Shown here piece by piece: positions 53,019 to 63,594 of a stretch of DNA of 64,000 bases (position 1 is its first letter; every line of letters starts with the position of its first letter). Position numbers and translations under genes: made by a program. The notes beneath the pieces are model-generated. The model saw only the letters and a program-made list of their open reading frames with translations. It was not told the origin of the DNA and made no database searches. The stretch comes from Cladocopium goreaui (taxonomy: Eukaryota > Sar > Dinophyceae > Suessiales > Symbiodiniaceae), in assembly GCA_947184155.2 (NCBI GenBank), contig CAMXCT020001868.1, forward strand, positions 248,001-312,000. The letters are read 5' to 3'.

Positions 53019-55115
53019 TCAGCGTTTACGTCTGGCTGCACGCCTTTCCTCGTTGGCTCGATAGTTGACATTGTCCTCAGAGTCGGTGTCCTTTAGTTCA
53101 ATAGGACGTCGTGACAGCTGGTCATCATCCTTGAGGTCTGACCATTTGATCGCGATGAACTTCAGCCCCACGTGGTAGCTATGAGCAATCGTGTACTTCT
53201 CAGGAGTGGTGACGATTCCCTTTTTAGCTACATTGAGCTGACATTTCTCGTTTCCTCCACCACGCAGTGAAAGATGTTCCACTGATCCTCTATAGATTGC
53301 CCCAATGGTGATCTCTTGCTGGCCTTTCCCTTTCTTCTCCATAGAATCGAGCAGTTCTAATTCTGCCCATGATGGGAAGTTCTTATCAGCATTGGCAATC
53401 TGTCGGCCTATGTAAAATGCTCCAAAGGTGGGCATGTGACATCTCTGTGGAATTTTGTGATAAGCCCAGTTTGCTGGTCGAATCTTGCCCTCCATCAGGA
53501 TCAGCTGTGCGGTACTGAGGGTCGTACCATGGCCAAGTGCCCATGTGACGAGGGTTTGGCCGCCAAAGGGTGGGGGCATTTGAAACCGGCTCATTTCAGG
53601 CAGCGGCATGACCAATGCCAGCATGCCTGTTTGTGGAAGTTCTCGAACATAGCATGCGGACAAATCAAAATCCGTCAGGATGCCTGTACTCGACAATAGG
53701 TGTATGGCCTTTCTGCTGATGTCGTTGGGAATTCTCGGATCCACTTTGGTCAACTCTTCCATCGCTTCATCAAAATGCTCTTGGACAATACTCGTGGATG
53801 GTTGAGGAAGCTCCTTTGCATCAAGTTCATTTGCCGCTCTCATCCGATCAGGGTGGGTGAGAGCATGATTGACTTGGCGAGCCCATTCCTCTTTGGAACC
53901 GTCTTGAAGGTTGATGGCAATATGGCCAGGTGGAAGAGTGGAAGCTCGAGATTGAGCGGAACCAGAGCGATTGGGATGATTGCCCTGGTTGTGGGAGTGT
54001 CGTTCCAGTGAGTATGCCGTCAAGGGCTTTGAAGGATACTTGGACGGCGTTTCATCATAAGACTGATGCTTGTAGTGTGGCTTTGAGTAGTCGACCCATC
54101 CGGAGGGATGCGCGTAATACTGAGACTTGGACTGGTCTTTCCAAGACTGCCAGGACTTCCACTTTTTTCCGGAGCTTTTATCAGGATAGGTGGAGTAGTC
54201 ATGATACTCCGACTTGTCGGAAGTTGACGGTTGGTCGTAGTGATAGTCATGCCAGGATGGAGGTTGAGGTGTAGTGGATGAATAATTGTAATCATCACGA
54301 CGACGTTGTTCATCACGTTGATGTAGGACTTCACGATGTCTTGGAGAGTTGGAACGAAGAGTGACTGAATGGGGACGGCATGGAGACATGGAGTCATCCT
54401 CATCCCGTGAGCTGGAACGTCGACCCTGGTGGCGGGAACGACTGTCCCGTCTGTGGCGTTTTGGACTTCTCGGGAACGAGATTGGACGTTTGTCCACATG
54501 AGTCGGAATATATTTGGACCGTGACCTGGAACGGCGATGAAGCCGTGGAAGTGGTGGCAACGGGACAACTGGTGAAGGCTCTGCGACTGGAGTCACGGTT
54601 GGAAGGTGTGCCCCACTTGGATGAGGACTCTTGGACCTTTCTTTGGTCATTTCCATAAACGCCTGCATGCCAGATTCCACTGTATGGCGCATCTGTTGAA
54701 TCATCTCTTCTGGATTGAAAGAGTTGTGTGGCTCTTGTTGAGCAGGTTGAGATGGAGTTGGAGCAGGAGGAGTTTGGACAGGTGGCACTGTTGGCGGCTC
54801 AGGTACTGATGGAGAAGTCTGATGAGAAATTGTTGGTTGAGAGGTCTGATGGAGTGGAAGAAGCTGTTGGAGTTGCTGAATATGGGTCTGAGCTTGGGAG
54901 TTCAATTGTTGCTGTAGTAGTGCATTCTGGTCCCTTAACTGAGCCAACTGAGCTTGAGTCTGAGCTTGTGACTGAGCTTGAGACTGTTGGTTCATCAGAT
55001 CACCTCCACAAAATTGACCAAATTGCGCAGCAGGTTGAGGTGGAGTAAAGGTAGGCGCTGACCAGCCACAGTTCCACATATTCTCCGAAAAGTTTGGCCA
55101 CCGACCAGGAAACAT
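53019..55115 (-). CDS. Six-ORF element ORF1: SR-rich protein with HGT/ART-like C-terminus
   Basis: The start is taken at ATG 55115 (MFPGRWPN); the frame is open upstream to a GTG. Residues about 45-100 are Gln-rich and heptad-like (AQLRDQNALLQQQL). Residues about 185-260 are rich in Arg-Ser dipeptides (RSRSRSKY, RRDSRSRH). A Tyr/Ser/His-rich linker is followed by a structured C-terminal 230 residues. There LGHGTTLSTAQLILMEGKI (His at about 529) and MPTFGAFYIG (about 563-570) recall the 'HGT...il..G' and 'G.Y' motifs of ADP-ribosyltransferase/KptA folds; a GGGNEKCQ segment could supply the Glu. Enzyme activity is not established. ORF1 is the first frame after the 5' repeat and leader, the place of an RNA-binding protein in many retroelements. 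Confidence 0.6.
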   Translation of the reverse strand: MFPGRWPNFSENMWNCGWSAPTFTPPQPAAQFGQFCGGDLMNQQSQAQSQAQTQAQLAQLRDQNALLQQQLNSQAQTHIQQLQQLLPLHQTSQPTISHQTSPSVPEPPTVPPVQTPPAPTPSQPAQQEPHNSFNPEEMIQQMRHTVESGMQAFMEMTKERSKSPHPSGAHLPTVTPVAEPSPVVPLPPLPRLHRRSRSRSKYIPTHVDKRPISFPRSPKRHRRDSRSRHQGRRSSSRDEDDSMSPCRPHSVTLRSNSPRHREVLHQRDEQRRRDDYNYSSTTPQPPSWHDYHYDQPSTSDKSEYHDYSTYPDKSSGKKWKSWQSWKDQSKSQYYAHPSGWVDYSKPHYKHQSYDETPSKYPSKPLTAYSLERHSHNQGNHPNRSGSAQSRASTLPPGHIAINLQDGSKEEWARQVNHALTHPDRMRAANELDAKELPQPSTSIVQEHFDEAMEELTKVDPRIPNDISRKAIHLLSSTGILTDFDLSACYVRELPQTGMLALVMPLPEMSRFQMPPPFGGQTLVTWALGHGTTLSTAQLILMEGKIRPANWAYHKIPQRCHMPTFGAFYIGRQIANADKNFPSWAELELLDSMEKKGKGQQEITIGAIYRGSVEHLSLRGGGNEKCQLNVAKKGIVTTPEKYTIAHSYHVGLKFIAIKWSDLKDDDQLSRRPIELKDTDSEDNVNYRANEERRAARRKR

Positions 55116-55145
55116 GGCCAAAAGAGAAAACAGGTCTGGCAGCAC

Positions 55146-55661
55146 AGTCAGACGATCACTATAAAGTTAAACCATTAACATGGGATGCATCCACAACTCA
55201 TGCAATATTCGTGATAAGGCTCAAAGGCCCTCGGCATTCATTTCAACCCCATCGACGGCTGTCAGTATTCAAATGAATTACGTGCACAATTGAACCTCAC
55301 CAACGACCAAAAAAGAAAGGAGAACCACACCTAAAACATGTCCTGAGACCTCCAGGTAAATCCATGTCATGATGCATCTTGTCTGTCAAGCTCTCGAGCA
55401 CCGTTGAAAAAGAAGGTTGTCGCAGCTTCAGGCTATGCAGTGAGAAGTCCACTGAGAAAAAAATTGAAGCCCCACGGCGGCCAGTTGTTCAACCAAACGA
55501 CAACGACAGGGTGAAAAGCGAAAAAAGGCCAGCAGTTCACTCTACTTAAACGAATTACTAATTCAAAAGTGTAAATTCAGACATCGTTTTACTGTCAATT
55601 GTTAGCCTGGAAAGGCTTTCCCCGAAGGGTTCCTGCCAACTTGACGTGTACAGCAGGAATG
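55146..55661 (-). other. 5' leader of the six-ORF element
   Basis: About 515 bp lie between the 5' repeat and ORF1. No tRNA-type primer-binding site follows the repeat, which fits target-primed Penelope-like replication better than LTR-type replication. Confidence 0.4.
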
Positions 55662-56116
55662 ACACACTTGCTCAGAAACAACATTGCGAATTTTGTTGTG
55701 GAGTGCATCAAACGTGCACAAAACAATACCTTACAAACTGCCAGGAAAAAATTAGTTGATCCAGCGTGAATTTCAGTGCGAAGTAAACTTTCCGAGGAAG
55801 GTTCTGATGTAGCGAAGTCCAAAATAAAAATAATGCCAGATTGCGACAACAGTGCAGAACATCGAAATTGACACTTAGACGGCGTGGAGGTTCTTGGGTT
55901 GAGCCTCTTCCCATTTCTGAAAATTGGCAGGTACGCATGGCTGATCAGGCCATGTATCACCAGGGAAACCAGAGTGTCTTCGTTGGTGGTAGACTCTGGA
56001 CCCTGCTACCACCCCCTGCAAATGACATCGAGGTATGATTCAAACACTACGGCAATGAAAATCATCACTCATCAAAAACAGGAAGTTTTACATCTTTGCA
56101 GATGTTCCACACACAC
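55662..56116 (-). repeat. 455-bp terminal direct repeat (5' copy)
   Basis: Upstream copy relative to the ORFs. It is followed outside by TATATA and GAGAGA simple sequence (56117-56152). Confidence 0.9.
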
Positions 56117-57025
56117 ATATTTATATATATATATAGAGAGAGAGAGAGAGAAACACAGAATGTTATAAATATTTAACCTGTGACTTTCACTATTTAACCA
56201 TTTGAATCTATTTTATACAGTGATATATGCCAGTCGCCCTGGGGCATGACCTCTCCAAGCTGACCTTTGGTAGGAGTGCTGGTATTGACATGGCGACCTG
56301 GCCATGTCAGGCAGTTCATCCCCTCGCCAAAAATGCCACGGTGATGCGAATGGCGAATGCTCTGGCTTTGGCGCCACGAGCTGTCACACTTCTTTGCATT
56401 GACTTTCTATGACTTTCTTAGGAGACGCTTTGATCTTTGATTTGGTTTGATTAACATTTGATGGAACTGCATGTGTTCGTGGTTTGACACGCTGATGACG
56501 TCGCAGGAGTGAGATAGATCTCGTTTTATATTCGAGTTGGCGGCAGCATTTTCTCCAAGGGCTCAGACATTGGTGCCGCTGGGATCTCAGCATCAATTGA
56601 CATCATTGATAAAAGTCCTGCCATGTCCTGCCATGGAAAAGGGGCTTGCAGAGATGAGGAACATGTTCCTCATCAACTCTGGACAGGCATGGGACCCGTA
56701 GCTGCCCTAGCTGCAGCACAGTTGTGTATCTTTCTTCTGCACTTGGTGTTGTGAAGCAAAGTGCTTCTCTGCTGTGTGGATTGGATTGAGGACGCAGCGC
56801 GAAAATACATACATACCTTGGACAACTCGCTGTGCAGGCAGACCCACTTGTCAACCGCAATAGTCAACCGTAGTCAATTTCTGGCATTTTGAAGAGAGAA
56901 CACTTTTGGGAGCTGCATTTGCTCGCCATGTGCCTTGATGGGATTAAAACTTAAGGGGACAACCGCATAGTGAGCCCTGACAGCCGGCTCGCAGCATCAT
57001 TTGCCAGCCTTAGGTCCTTTTCGGC
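56117..57025. other. Microsatellite and weak open frames
   Basis: TA and GA runs occupy 56117-56152. A frame at 56227-56412 (ALGHDLSKLTFGRSAGIDMA) looks partly protein-like but is unsupported. Confidence 0.3.
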
Positions 57026-57190
57026 ATGCTAGAAGACAAAGATGGGAACGTGGTTGGAACTGACAGCCAGGAGTATGACACCCTGGGCATTGGAGAGCAG
57101 ATAGGTGGAGATGTCACCAAAATCTATATTGGCACTTTTTTCCCAAGATCACCAAATCTTACCGAAGAATCCGCTGCGATGTTCCCACAG
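57026..57190 (+). CDS. Exon candidate (unrecognised)
   Basis: A frame with protein-like composition (LEDKDGNVVGTDSQEYDTLG, VTKIYIGTFFPRS) ends at a CACAG|GTGGCC junction near 57190. A second candidate, 57365-57598 (YDEFPDNTWMWGIGQ then FSLIGFFKFGLAAV), may belong to the same gene. No domain is recognised. Confidence 0.3.
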
Positions 57191-57599
57191 GTGGCCCATT
57201 GGAGGATTTGACTGGAGCTCTCAACAACTTCATCAAGTTTGTGGCAGTGGTGAGCTTCGTTACTAGTGAGCCTTGCCTGGGATCTATGTCCTTCATTCGG
57301 TACATCTGCCTCTATGAAAGTGTATTCTCTGCTATGCTCACTCTGAATCGACGATATCTGATATCTACGACGAATTTCCTGACAACACGTGGATGTGGGG
57401 AATTGGACAGGTCTTTTCGAACTTCAGTTTGATTGGTTTCTTCAAATTCGGCCTTGCAGCTGTGACTCGTCATGAAGCGCTGGCAAGAGAGCCTCAGGTG
57501 GAAGAGCACTTCAAATGTTTCAATGGGATTCAATGGGCAGATCCTGAAAGTGTTTTCCCATTTGCCAAAGTAAGAGAAGCAAGACGTGAGAAGATGTGA

Positions 57600-59110
57600 G
57601 AAGATGTGAGAAGGAGTCAAACCATGTCAAACCAATAATTAGTTCCGCAAACTTGGAAGGTACGACTCCACTGAGCCATGAGGTTCTTTTAGAGGTGCAG
57701 GCCGTTTTTTGGCCGTTTTTTTGGCCGTAGGCCGCATTGCCAGTGAAAGCCAGTGAAAAGGGCTAGCTCGAGCAACTCGAGCAACTCAAGCTTCAGGTGA
57801 GGCAACTGGAAGATACTGGAAGGCTTTTTGCGGCGACGTGAGACCCCACTTGGAATATATGCCTGAACGATAGATGATAGCCGGCACAAACTGGAAGATT
57901 TTACACATGGAACAGTGGCATGAAACATCATATAACATATTATAACATCATCCTACATCATTTTGACCAGAGGCTGTTGAGTTTGAGGAGGGCGTGGCAA
58001 TGCTGAGGGAAATCGAGAAACGCAAAATTTGAGTCGCTTGGCACAGCTGTGAATCTCTCACTGTAGATGGAGCTGCAAGGATGGAAGGAGAGAGATTCAG
58101 AAATTTCAGAATGATTCAGAGCTGGGGTGCTGATCACTTGCACTCCTGCGATGGTGATGTCTGTACAAGCCCCTTGCCACCCTGCGAGGAATGAAAAAGG
58201 ACGACCAAGACCTCCAACTCGTTTGATGGTCGCGCAAAATTGGGTCCAAGGGCTGTCAGAGACGCCTTTCAGAGATTGTAGCAAACGCAAAATGAACATT
58301 TGTCGGCAGGTGGCATCGAGAACACAAACAAAGCGCAGAAACCATTTTGAATATGTGAATCTTCTCAAAGACCAAGCAAGGATGGCAGGAGTTCCTTTTT
58401 TATACATTGCAAAAATGTTTGCGTGATGCAGCATGAACTCGGAATGATCATAACATGATCATAACATACAAGATCATACAAGTTTGTCCTGGCACATCCT
58501 GACACTATAATTCGGTCCAGGCAGAGGGACCTTCGAAGAAGGACCCTGGCACTTGGCAAACTGGTCCACAGCTCCAAAGGAGCAAAGGGCTTGGAAAAAT
58601 GCCTTTGACATCCTTGCCATATCTTGCCATTCTTTGATATTTGCCTTGATTTTTCCAGTTTTTCCAAACAGATCCAAGTTCCAAAGAGTCAGAAGCATTC
58701 TTCTTGGACAAGGATGTCAACTGCGCAGAATTAAAAGTACTGAGGACATCTGAGGACAGCTGCCGACTTGCACTCGGCCAGCACGGTAGTAGCTGCAAAG
58801 GACTCGTCCCACACCACGCAAGAAATCTCGAAAAATAGAGTGCCTAGGTCTCAACAAGTTCTTGCGAAGCAAAGAACTTGATTCTGGATTTATGTGTCCA
58901 GCAGCATTGTGTTTCAGGAAGTTTCAAGACCCTGGCCTTTCCTACAGTCTTCGGCGCCTGGCTTTTGCCATGGGACTACTTTCTGCATTCATTGACCTGA
59001 TGGCAAAGGGTGCGCGTGACTGCGCATCCGAAGTCCCAGCATCCACCTTTAAAAAGATATTGCAACGAACACGATGAAAGAACTTGGACAGATATACACG
59101 CTCGAAGCCA
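57600..59110. other. No gene recognised
   Basis: Contains GGCCGTTTTTT repeats (57706-57735). A frame at 58862-59077 upstream of the sulfotransferase has a hydrophobic stretch but no clear join. Confidence 0.3.
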
Positions 59111-60736
59111 ATGATGCTTTCAATTCCAAAAGCTTCTTTGATCATTTTAATCCATTCCAGGTGGCTAGCTAGCATCAGTGCTCCATTGATTGCATTGTTG
59201 CTTTTCTTAACCGTCTTAACCAAGACCTTAATTGGCGTCAAGGCGATAGAAAACCCGGAAAGTTCCCGTGATGTGCGCGAACACGTGTGCGCAAGGGAAT
59301 ATCGGGAAAAGGAGGAGTTGTGGACATCAATGTCGGGTGCCACCACGGTTTACATCCCAATGGATCACCAACCAGATTGGTACTGGGAAGAGGTAATGAG
59401 GCGCAGGGGGATACAGCTGACATCAAAGCCAGTCAGCGGCTACGAAGATCTATGGCTTGATCAACTGCTTGGGGAGGCTCAGATGCAAGTTCTGGGATGT
59501 GGAGTTCATAGTGGTCGCTACTGGGAAATGTCTGTGGACATACGAAAGCTGTTCCGTTTGATGGTGAAGGGAAGCACATTTACCCTGCTAAGACTCCTTT
59601 CTCGTCACATCGCGAACACGGAGGACCATTTGGAAACACCGGAAGATTTACCTGACATCATGCGACTAAGTGTTTGCACACCATTCAGTTGCGATGAAGA
59701 TCTTGTGATCAACCGGATTTTTGCAGATCATTTTGCACATAAACTCATGGGCCCGAATGCAGCTCGAAAGCTTGGCAACTTTAGCTTTCAAGATGTTTTA
59801 CAAGTCAATGAGCTCGAGGATTGGTCGTCAATCAACATCGATTTTGTGATCGGTGGGACTGACAGTTGTGGCACCTCCTCTCTGCATAAAAACCTGGAGC
59901 AACATCCAGAACTGGCTTTCTCCAGCACTGGGGAAGACTTTTTCTTCACAGCAGATCTTGCCCATCGCCTCTTGCCTTTGAAATCGCAAGTGGAGACTTA
60001 CAATGCTCAACTTGAACATATGAAGGACGGCAAGTGGAACTCTTCAGGTGTTAGGCCGTGGCTGATTGGCATTTGCAATCCAACCATTTTTGCCTTTGGA
60101 CTTGCCAGGCGGAAATTAGCTGCAATGCTTAAAGTCAAGATGATCATGATTTTGTGTGACCCAGTTGGGCGTGCAGAAAAACTCTTCATGGAATACCACT
60201 ACTGTTTTGATGACTTTGCTGATGCCAAACATCGCAGGCTTGCTGCAGGCAGAGACGAGACCAAGCCTTGTTTTCAAAGTGCCAAGTCGCTTTTGTCCGA
60301 AAGATTTGGGAAGTTGAAGAGTTTCTGGCAGAACCGTGCTGTAGCACTCCACATGCCTGCCATGATGCATCTCTTTTCTGGACGACTACTCTTTGTGCAT
60401 CAAGAGCAGCTAAGAGAGGATTCAGAGCGAGTCTTCAATTCTCTCACCCAGTTTTTGGGGGTGAAATACCCATTTCGTGATGATACGCGCTTTCATCGAT
60501 ACAACTCCATTGGGGGAAATCGCACCGACCTGTGTTACAACCATACTCTGGTAAGAGCGTTGCAGAAATACTTGGAGCCAGAGTATCAGATGCAAGAGAC
60601 GATCTTGACACAAGCAAGGGAGTCGATTCCGGAAACCCTCCGCAAAAGGGTGACGCGGTGCGATCGCCCTGAAGCTGAATTCACCTATTGCCCAAGCCGC
60701 ACTGCATGTGCTGATGAGCAACGGGACCTGAAATAG
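59111..60736 (+). CDS. Type II membrane sulfotransferase
   Basis: A single 541-residue frame. ATG 59111 is the first in-frame ATG after the TGA at about 59075. Residues 18-43 form one membrane anchor (PLIALLLFLTVLTKTLIGV), giving a Golgi-type type II topology. The catalytic part starts at about 243: VIGGTDSCGTSSLHKNL (248-262) is the 5'-phosphosulfate loop, LCDPVGRAEKLFMEYH (348-363) is the 3'-phosphate motif, and FVHQEQL...FNSLTQFLGV (428-451) is the usual C-terminal helix. These are hallmarks of PAPS-dependent carbohydrate sulfotransferases (heparan-sulfate type). Several Cys in the last 60 residues could form disulfides. The Lys normally present before GT[ST] is Ser here (SCGTSS). The acceptor substrate cannot be inferred. 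Absence of introns over 1.6 kb contrasts with the other genes. Confidence 0.8.
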   Translation: MMLSIPKASLIILIHSRWLASISAPLIALLLFLTVLTKTLIGVKAIENPESSRDVREHVCAREYREKEELWTSMSGATTVYIPMDHQPDWYWEEVMRRRGIQLTSKPVSGYEDLWLDQLLGEAQMQVLGCGVHSGRYWEMSVDIRKLFRLMVKGSTFTLLRLLSRHIANTEDHLETPEDLPDIMRLSVCTPFSCDEDLVINRIFADHFAHKLMGPNAARKLGNFSFQDVLQVNELEDWSSINIDFVIGGTDSCGTSSLHKNLEQHPELAFSSTGEDFFFTADLAHRLLPLKSQVETYNAQLEHMKDGKWNSSGVRPWLIGICNPTIFAFGLARRKLAAMLKVKMIMILCDPVGRAEKLFMEYHYCFDDFADAKHRRLAAGRDETKPCFQSAKSLLSERFGKLKSFWQNRAVALHMPAMMHLFSGRLLFVHQEQLREDSERVFNSLTQFLGVKYPFRDDTRFHRYNSIGGNRTDLCYNHTLVRALQKYLEPEYQMQETILTQARESIPETLRKRVTRCDRPEAEFTYCPSRTACADEQRDLK

Positions 60737-62900
60737 TAGCTGGATTGAGCTGAGTTGAAATAGTAGAGTGAAACAACATGAAATAACAATGAATTGACAT
60801 GGGTTGAAGATCAGAAACATTCAGAAACCATTCCAGTTTTCGAAGCATGCTGCGCAAAGTACTCCGAATCCATCGCACGCGTTTACTTCCATCGCGTCCG
60901 AAAGCGCTTGCCCTCAACTGTCCACTAACTGTCCGAGATCATGGCAAAGGCGACAAGTTTCACCATTCTACGGGAGCAAACCCCTCGTAACATCTGGTGA
61001 CCATGATCCACAAAAGCCAAGGTGATGGACTGGTGCCTAGCAACCGTGCTCTATGATGCTTTATGACGCTCTATGCATCTCCATGCATTTTTAGTCTTGA
61101 GTCTCTACGTGCAAAAAAGAAGATCTCGAGATTACTGGCAACAGAGGCGACTGTTTGCAAAAGCGGACTTTAGAAGCAGCTGCTCTGACTTTGGCGCTCG
61201 GTCCGTTCATGCTCAAGCTCATACCGGCAGCAACACAAACACGGCATGACAAGAGATAACGTCCGACAAAGGCATACGGCATACAAGAGTGGTGATACCA
61301 TGGCTTACACCACTTCAGCAAGCGACATGTTTCGTCATGCTGCACTGTCGCTCACCTTTCCCTGAAACTGTTCGGATGCTTGTTCAAACATGTTTTGGAC
61401 TTTAGGACATTCTAAGACTGTTTTGCGGTTTTGCACAGCACCAGACATACTAGAGATGTAAATCTGGGGCCTGGCCAGCACACCGAGCCGCTTCTTTGGC
61501 TGTATATGTTGCTCTTTGTAAAATAGGAAATAGCTTAACTTTGATCCAGCCAAGCCCAAAATAGGAAAAACTTGCTCCGATTCTCAGAAGATGCCCTTGG
61601 CTTGGCCGTGAACAATGCGAGTGGCGCGCTTGTGGCAGCTTGGCTCAATATCTTGAGACCCTGCAATCTCAGACGGCTATAGAACTATTTCTGTTGCCAT
61701 AGTCATCCTGAAGGAGATGACTATATCGACTATATATATATATATGTATGTATATGCATATGTATATGTATATGTTTATGTATATGTATATATATATATA
61801 TGTGTGTGTGTATGTATATATATATCTGTGTGTGTGTATGTATGTATGTATGCATGTAATGTAATGTAATGTAATGTAATGTAATGCAATGCAATGCAAT
61901 GTAATGTAATGTAATGTAATGCATGCATGTATGTATGTGTATGTGTATGTATATGTATTTGTATATGTATATGTATATGTATGTATATGTATATGTGTAA
62001 ATAAATAATATATATAATATATGTTTCTTTATTTAATTTCGCGTGTTTTCATCCAATTTCAATGTTGTGATATGTTCAGATGGGTTTTCCCTTTTTTAAT
62101 ATTGGATTTGGTCGAAAATTTGTTCAAATTCCAGATATTCCAGCGGCTCAGGCGCAATGCTCCACGGAGAAGGACGGATCATGGAGATCCACCAGTGGAT
62201 GTTTTCACAGCAGGTGTTTTGGTGTGTTGTGTATTGAGGTTGGACACTTTTTCCAGAAAAGCTCACCTCTTTTACCAAGTTCAGTCCAAAGCATGGTGTT
62301 CATGGTGTTTGTCGAATGTCTTTGATCGTCGTTTCCCTCATATTGTTGGAGGTTCAACTCGTTGATCCTCACGAGAAGTGCGCGGTCCTCTGCAGGCCTG
62401 CCATATGCTGCTGCCAGTTTTCCTCCACCCAGCGGCACTGGTGCCATGGCAGGTGGTCGGCCCGGAGACCCGCAGGAAGCTGTGGAGGAAAAGGAACCAG
62501 CCAGTGGTAGTCAGCCCACAGGACTGACATGGACTGACATGGACTGACAACATGTCACCCGCTGATGAGATTTCATGTTGGTTCCATATCCACAACATAT
62601 ATTAAGATATATCCTTGCTACTGCCTAAACCTGACTCTCGACATGCTATTCGCAGGTGTGTGCACATGCACACAAATCACAGAAGCCTTAAAAGTGTGGA
62701 GTTCATTGTTTTCATTCAAGAATTTGATTCTTATGATTCTCATTCCATCAGGCGGACGTGAAGTGGTTGTCAGTTTGGCTGTGAGAAGACCAATGCTACG
62801 TGGGTGTAAGACTGCCGTTTAGCGGAGAAGCGAAACATGTTTCAGGACCATCCCAGGTGTATCCTGCCAGTGCACAAAAAAGCGAAGGAGCGCCTGGATA
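60737..62900. other. Non-coding with microsatellites
   Basis: TATG, TGTA and TAATG repeats occupy 61730-62020. No exon is supported. Confidence 0.4.
61730..62020. repeat. TATA/TGTA/TAATG microsatellite cluster
   Basis: TATATG runs, then about 16 TAATG/CAATG pentamers (61855-61920), then TATGTA repeats. Confidence 0.95.
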
Positions 62901-63166
62901 TGTTTGGTGCAGGGCATTGAATGCAGAGAATCAACATTTGATGGGATCCATAATGCTTCAAATGCATGCAGCAATGCACATGCTTTCTGTCAGGGGGTGC
63001 CGGTAGCAACCCAGCTTTGCTCAGAGCTTAGCTCGGGGGTGTTTGTCCCTTTGGCAGCTGAAGAGGGGCAGTTCCACAAAAGCACTTGCCAAGGTTTGTT
63101 CTTCCTTTGTTCCGGAAGCCTGCCTTTCCGGGATTTTACCAAGTCATTCAGGCGAAGACACAACTA
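62901..63166 (+). CDS. Cys-rich exon candidate (unrecognised)
   Basis: A frame with regularly spaced Cys (GIECREST, NACSNAHAFCQGV, TQLCSEL, STCQGLFFLCSG), suggestive of a secreted disulfide-rich domain. Splice sites are not determined. Confidence 0.28.
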
Positions 63167-63419
63167 GATCCGGGGATATCCTGGAAAATTTGTGCGTGGA
63201 AAACTGCCCCAACAACAAGGTCTAGTGCTGCCGGGTACCGTATTGTTAGGGCTCCAGGGTTTACCTGTGCGAGTGACGCTAAACAAGCCGCTCAGCAAGC
63301 CCGGGGCCGTAATCTCCAAAGATGTGGTCATAGAATAGTTTTTTTTCACCATAGTATATATTTATTTATATATATATATACTGTAGTATGTATATGATAT
63401 ATCCCCTGAATGATTTTCA

Positions 63420-63594
63420 GGCACGGGCCACGTTCGGAACAGGTGGGAGACAAGGCCGTTTTGAACTTCTTGGTCTCGCTGCGAAAGCCTTGCCCTTAGC
63501 ACCTGCTGAAGGCAGAGTCCAGGGCATCGATGGGTGGGACGCCTGGCTGATTGGTTCAGGAATGGGCAAGCTCAGTACTTGGGTGGCTTCCTGA
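63420..63594 (+). CDS. Exon candidate (unrecognised)
   Basis: After TTTTCAG (63414-63420) the frame reads ARATFGTGGRQGRFELLGLA and GIDGWDAWLIGSG up to a stop at 63592-63594. No family recognised. Confidence 0.3.

Larger units (their letters stand above)
44927..56116 (-). mobile_element. Six-ORF Penelope-like retroelement with long direct repeats
   Basis: An 11.2-kb unit is bounded by 455-bp direct repeats (44927-45381 and 55662-56116) that differ by about one base. Between them six ORFs follow one another on the minus strand. ORF3 combines a GIY-YIG-like endonuclease (N-terminal) and a reverse transcriptase; GIY-YIG plus RT defines Penelope-like elements, and the N-terminal position is that of the Chlamys/Naiad group. 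Long terminal repeats (pLTRs) are also known in Penelope-like elements. No target duplication could be recognised because both outer ends run into AC/TA simple sequence. The extra ORFs are unusual for this class. Confidence 0.65.

Noticed and set aside
55620-55661. LTR-type primer-binding site after the 455-bp repeat (TGGCAGGAACCC on the minus strand)
   Set aside because: It lies about 24 bases inside the repeat edge, and its complement does not resemble a tRNA 3' end.
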